From the NCBI GenBank assembly GCA_017524545.1, contig JAFXVN010000057.1:1-53769 (forward strand): 53,769 bases of DNA, given 5' to 3'. The translations under genes were made by a program, and so were the position numbers. Below, piece by piece: positions 50,851 through 53,769 of the stretch; the stretch's first letter is position 1; each line of letters begins with the position of its first letter. The notes beneath the pieces were generated by a model. The model made no database searches and had not been told where the DNA came from. It saw nothing but the letters and a program-made list of their open reading frames with translations. This DNA is from Bacteroidaceae bacterium. GTDB taxonomy: Bacteria > Bacteroidota > Bacteroidia > Bacteroidales > Bacteroidaceae.

Positions 50851-51004
50851 GTGAAAAGTGAAAAGTGAATAGTGAAAAATGACATGTGTTCCGTATATAA
50901 AACGCACGCGTTGGCACTGAAACATTCAATAAGAATGAAGAAAACAGACGAAAGTTATTCCTCTTTCTTATTATTTTTCACTCTTCACTTTTCACTTTTC
51001 ACTT
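50851..51004. repeat. Inverted GTGAAAA / TTTTCAC heptamer element
   Basis: Left array (50851-50878), a 96-bp core and right inverted array (50975-51004), placed between divergent genes. The right array ends 8 bp before the promoter box at 51013. Confidence 0.9.
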
Positions 51005-51012
51005 AAAAGTCG

Positions 51013-51020
51013 TATCTTTG
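51013..51020 (+). promoter_or_regulatory. -7 promoter box of the YafQ-type toxin-antitoxin operon
   Basis: TATCTTTG followed by CCC, 32 nt before the antitoxin start. Confidence 0.6.
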
Positions 51021-51052
51021 CCCTCGTAAACACAGAATAAAGTGCAAACACT

Positions 51053-51304
51053 ATGGCAAATGTAGCAACTTTATCTCCTTCACCGAACCAGATTATTGTC
51101 ACGCTGGAACCTGATGCGATTATTGCCGACCTCAAGAAAGCCATGAAGCTGATGCGGGGCGTGGCTTCGGTGAAGGTTCAAAAGCCCAAGGAGTATGATA
51201 TCACGAAGACGGCGGGCTATCGCGAAGCTATGGACGATGTGAAACACGGACGGGTGACGACATACGCATCGTTGGACGATTTCTACAAAGAAATGGGATT
51301 GTAG
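51053..51304 (+). CDS. Antitoxin of a YafQ-type pair
   Basis: 83 residues. It has an N-terminal beta part (NQIIVTLEPDAIIADLKKAMKLMRGVASVKV, in parts) and a C-terminal helical part (GYREAMDDVKHGRVTTYASLDDFYKEMGL, in parts), the usual end of antitoxins of the RelB/YafN-like group. It precedes the toxin gene by 4 bp, the normal antitoxin-first order. It should bind and neutralise the toxin and repress the operon. Confidence 0.8.
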   Translation: MANVATLSPSPNQIIVTLEPDAIIADLKKAMKLMRGVASVKVQKPKEYDITKTAGYREAMDDVKHGRVTTYASLDDFYKEMGL

Positions 51305-51308
51305 ATTT

Positions 51309-51584
51309 ATGAAGTACACGGTCAAAATCTCGAACCAGTTCAAGAAAGACTTCCGTCGCTGCATTAAACGAGGGCTGAACATGCAGCTTATTACCGATGC
51401 AATGGACTTGTTGGCCGATACGGGTACCCTACCTTCACAATATCGCCCTCACATGCTGTCAGGCAATCGGCAAGGACAGTGGGAGTGTCACATCCAGCCA
51501 GATTGGCTGATGACATGGGAGCAGAATGATACCGAATTGATACTACTCTTTCTACAAACCGGCACACATTCCGACTTATTCTAA
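51309..51584 (+). CDS. YafQ-family mRNA interferase toxin
   Basis: 91 residues, the full family size. KYTVKISNQFKKDFRRCIKRG at the start, PSQYRPHMLSGNRQGQWECHIQPDWLMTW in the middle (in parts) and LLFLQTGTHSDLF at the end are the YafQ hallmarks. His in ECHI and in GTHSDLF are the expected catalytic residues. It cleaves mRNA on the ribosome when the antitoxin is lost. Confidence 0.9.
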   Translation: MKYTVKISNQFKKDFRRCIKRGLNMQLITDAMDLLADTGTLPSQYRPHMLSGNRQGQWECHIQPDWLMTWEQNDTELILLFLQTGTHSDLF

Positions 51585-51606
51585 ATATAAAGGTAACATC
51601 TGCATG

Positions 51607-51654
51607 AGCGGATAGCCCACAGTATTTCGTGGCTATCCGCTTGTTTGTTTTTTC
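51607..51654. terminator. Terminator between the toxin gene and DUF1643 gene
   Basis: AGCGGATAGCCCAC / GTGGCTATCCGCT stem (one bulge), followed by TGTTTGTTTTTT. It could act in both directions for the convergent genes. Confidence 0.8.
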
Positions 51655-52167
51655 CTATTTCAGATATGCTTCAACATCAAAGTTTTCCAATGGGACATAA
51701 CGGGCATAAAGAGGATGACGAGGGTTTCCCCATTTCGTAGGATTGCCTATTTGCTTCCACTGAGGGCATAATGGCTGAAGCATTGTCACAATATCCTTTA
51801 AGCATCCTTTCAAATATGGTGCAGCACTAATTGCATTGCCAAAAGCAAAGAGTACAACAGGATTACTTTTATTGCCCATCACTTCATTTATCTCCACAAG
51901 ATTTTTTTGATGTAGTTCTTCGTCCATTGCTTTGGGCAAAGCATTCGGATTTGTACTCCGCAAAGGATATAGGTTCATCATGGCAAAACCATCAAAACCA
52001 TTACGCTCTGCAAAGCCTATAACCTTTTGCATCGTGGGGTCTGGTTTTGTGTCCGTGGCTGTACTTGGGTTTACACCAAACACATATAGCATTTGTTCTC
52101 CCTCCTTCAAGAGGGCAAAGCGGATTGTGCTGCCCTCCGCTCTCATTTTAACATTTGTGTAATCCAT
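51655..52167 (-). CDS. DUF1643 domain protein
   Basis: 170 residues. MLYVFGVNPSTATDTKPDPTMQKVIGFAERNGFDGFAMMNLYPLRSTNP (in parts) is the DUF1643 signature: N-P-S-T-A followed by D-x-T and the NLYPLR block. The C-terminal KWGNPRHPLYARY is also conserved. The family is widespread and often carried by mobile DNA; its function is unknown. It follows the TonB-C gene by 9 bp on the same strand, so the two are probably co-transcribed. Base composition is more A/T-rich than in the core genes. Confidence 0.85.
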   Translation of the reverse strand: MDYTNVKMRAEGSTIRFALLKEGEQMLYVFGVNPSTATDTKPDPTMQKVIGFAERNGFDGFAMMNLYPLRSTNPNALPKAMDEELHQKNLVEINEVMGNKSNPVVLFAFGNAISAAPYLKGCLKDIVTMLQPLCPQWKQIGNPTKWGNPRHPLYARYVPLENFDVEAYLK

Positions 52168-52176
52168 TTTCTCTTT

Positions 52177-53517
52177 TTAATTAGGCCGAAACATTATAGG
52201 TAAAATAAATCTTGTACGAACAGGCTGTCCGTCCTTCATCGCCGGCTTCCACTTTGGCATACTCTTAACTAAACGCAACGCTTCTTCGCTTAGAGCATCA
52301 GATGGACTTTTTATTACTCTAGCTAACAATATAGAGCCATCACGTTCAACAACATACTCAACTATGACCCTTCCTTGTTCATTATTTTCCTGTGCTTTTG
52401 TTGGATAGCGTAAGTGTCCCGAAAGCCATTCAAAACACGCATAATCTCCCCCTGGAAATTGAGCGTGTTCATCAACATCTTTCGCAAGAGGACCTCCTTT
52501 AGCCAATTCCTCTTCCCACGTTTTATGAATAGCTTCTATGCTATCTTGTTCGTGCTTAACCATATCAGTTACTATCTGGTTTACTATCTGGCCTTTTGCT
52601 TCTATCGTCTTTACTTCTTCTAGTTTTTTTGAATAGTCTTCGTCTGAAACTGCATAAGTAATCTCCCGCTCTGTCCAATTTTTAAGCTTGTCACCTACAA
52701 AATGCAATCTTTTAAGCCAGTTCCCATTTTGGTCATAGACATATTGGGTAGTTTCCACAGATCGAGAGCCACCACTCCACTGATGAAGGATTTTTACCTC
52801 ATCACCATATTCATTATAAGAAAATGTAATAGTCCTTAAATGCTCATTATCAATGCTTATTTCACGTTTTGTTGGCCTCCCTTTTGCATTCAATGTTTCC
52901 GTAGTTATTCTGGTACTATTGAAACCGCAATGGTCTTTTGTTTTTCGAACACTTCCATTATATATTTCCTCTTTATCTATAGAGAATTCATTTCGATAAA
53001 CTATCTTCTTTCCATTGGAATCGTACGAATAAACTATACGATAATATTGCTCCATATCACCAAGCCACCTCTTGAACTCGAAGAATTTAACTTCCTCCAA
53101 TCTGCCACCTGAGTTATAAACATACTGGTAAAATTTGTGATCTACCGTGTCATTGAGATGATAGAGATTATTATCTATTCTATATTCTTGCCCCTTTCCA
53201 ACTTTGACACACATCTCTTCGGTCAAGTTATTATGCTCATCATACTCAAATCTTTTATACTTATTCGGAGAAAAGACTTCTGCATACACATTTCCATTCT
53301 TGAGGAAATAGTATATGGTGTCATTAGATTTTCCTGTAGGAACGACTTCGCCAAATTTAATCGAAAATTCTATATCCTTTTCTACAACTGCAGAAACAGA
53401 GCCTCTTAATTCATGGTCTTTCCTGTTGTTAGTTTTGCCATAACAAGAATTAGAAAGAGACACAAGAGTTGTTATTGTCAGCAATACACACCTGAAAACA
53501 TCCATTGCTTTATTCAT
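52177..53517 (-). CDS. Exported protein with YD-like repeats and TonB C-terminal domain
   Basis: 446 residues. A signal-like N-terminus (VFRCVLLTITTLVSLSNS) is followed by repeated YEYD/YSYDSNGK-type segments (KRFEYDEHNNL, YVYNSGGRL, YSYDSNGKK, FSYNEYGDE, YVYDQNGNW), like those of wall-associated or RHS-type proteins. The C-terminal ~100 residues are a TonB-C domain (AQFPGGDYACFEWLSGHLRYP; GRVIVEYVVERDGSILLARVI, in parts). The usual cytoplasmic anchor plus Pro-rich stretch of true TonB is missing, so it is not a standard energy transducer. The gene is markedly A/T-rich compared with the rest, suggesting acquisition. Confidence 0.8.
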   Translation of the reverse strand: MNKAMDVFRCVLLTITTLVSLSNSCYGKTNNRKDHELRGSVSAVVEKDIEFSIKFGEVVPTGKSNDTIYYFLKNGNVYAEVFSPNKYKRFEYDEHNNLTEEMCVKVGKGQEYRIDNNLYHLNDTVDHKFYQYVYNSGGRLEEVKFFEFKRWLGDMEQYYRIVYSYDSNGKKIVYRNEFSIDKEEIYNGSVRKTKDHCGFNSTRITTETLNAKGRPTKREISIDNEHLRTITFSYNEYGDEVKILHQWSGGSRSVETTQYVYDQNGNWLKRLHFVGDKLKNWTEREITYAVSDEDYSKKLEEVKTIEAKGQIVNQIVTDMVKHEQDSIEAIHKTWEEELAKGGPLAKDVDEHAQFPGGDYACFEWLSGHLRYPTKAQENNEQGRVIVEYVVERDGSILLARVIKSPSDALSEEALRLVKSMPKWKPAMKDGQPVRTRFILPIMFRPN

Positions 53518-53660
53518 TTGTATTTCGTTTTAGTTGTTACTTTTTTACATTCTCATTGGTAATCGGCACTAACTTATGGGCATAAGAAAAGCGCAGACTC
53601 TGCCATATCTCCGACAGGCCTGCGACAGCCTCCTGACTTCGTCAATGCGACACCCAAACT

Positions 53661-53769
53661 TCAACGTTGTCCCAAGTCTACCTCAAAGAGGGGACGTATG
53701 GCCTTGTGGTCATTAGTCAGGAACATGGTCTTAGTGTAGAAACTCCTGTTGTTAGGCATGTGTACTCTC
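53661..53769 (-). other. Short open frame running off the right edge
   Basis: On the minus strand a frame open to the window edge reads MPNNRSFYTKTMFLTNDH and ends in GQR-stop at 53661. No family was recognised and it may be a fragment or chance frame. The rest of 53518-53660 shows nothing recognisable. Confidence 0.2.

Noticed and set aside
50811-50885. N-terminal extension of the Sua5-type protein (SFFTIHFSLFTF)
   Set aside because: It is coded by heptamer repeats and lies across the promoter box at 50834-50841.
1-53769. tRNA or rRNA genes
   Set aside because: No cloverleaf with a TTCGA-type arm or rRNA-like stretch was recognised on either strand by reading; a covariance search would be needed to exclude one fully.

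Overview
The window looks like the chromosome of a Bacteroidales bacterium, most likely Prevotellaceae. The evidence is the Bacteroidetes-type promoter box (TAnnTTTG, often followed by TGGCA), the absence of Shine-Dalgarno sites, the complete bat aerotolerance locus, an HU-HIG DNA-binding protein, a FISUMP-domain protein, a DUF5112/DUF5113-type sensor kinase and a glycosyltransferase-DUF4922-SpoIID fusion. No rRNA, tRNA, CRISPR array or complete insertion sequence was found.

Layout. 1-3108: 3' part of rpoC, with a terminator. 3.2-6.9 kb: accessory island with a TIR-domain membrane protein, an Rpn-type PD-(D/E)XK nuclease, a secreted FISUMP protein, duplicated nuclease fragments and several hairpins. 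6.9-14.4 kb: HU-like protein, an RND efflux pair, a GH20 hexosaminidase and an amidase. 14.7-24.7 kb: moxR-(DUF559)-DUF58-BatD-like-batA-batBC-batD-batE-PAP2, one long co-directional locus. 24.7-29.5 kb: a sensor kinase, its response regulator and a membrane protein with overlapping or closely spaced genes. 29.6-31.9 kb: UvrD/PcrA helicase. 32.3-40.7 kb: small HTH protein, then on the minus strand two exported proteins, the argH / SRPBCC / pyrE group and a Tat-exported metallophosphoesterase. 41.2-42.1 kb: a three-gene DUF3791/DUF3990-type module. 42.5-48.3 kb: the 1276-aa fusion enzyme, an ATP-grasp-like protein and a lipoprotein. 48.4-53.5 kb: ClC channel, Sua5/YrdC protein, a YafQ-type toxin-antitoxin pair, a DUF1643 protein and a TonB-C protein.

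The most striking property is the density of small repeats. (1) About 19 copies of a GC-rich palindromic element of about 34 bp (AGnCC...CCCTCCC-TTAAA-GGGAGGG type) lie between genes and, in frame, inside genes for the helicase, the fusion enzyme, the hexosaminidase, the sensor kinase and others. They often form head-to-head inverted pairs. One inverted pair, 34 bp with one mismatch, encloses a DUF559 endonuclease gene inserted in the bat operon. (2) Many short tandem arrays share a strict 7-bp period but have different sequences (GTGAAAA, TTAAGAG, CATAATT, GTAAATC, CCATTTA, GAATAGA, TAATCCC). They also often occur as inverted pairs around a core, and they supply start codons, stop codons, a signal-peptide core and internal peptides. 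(3) Two copies of an 84-bp array made of four 21-bp units lie 35 kb apart. Together these suggest one or more undescribed repeat-mobilising systems, for which the DUF559 cassette is the best candidate driver. This last point is inference.
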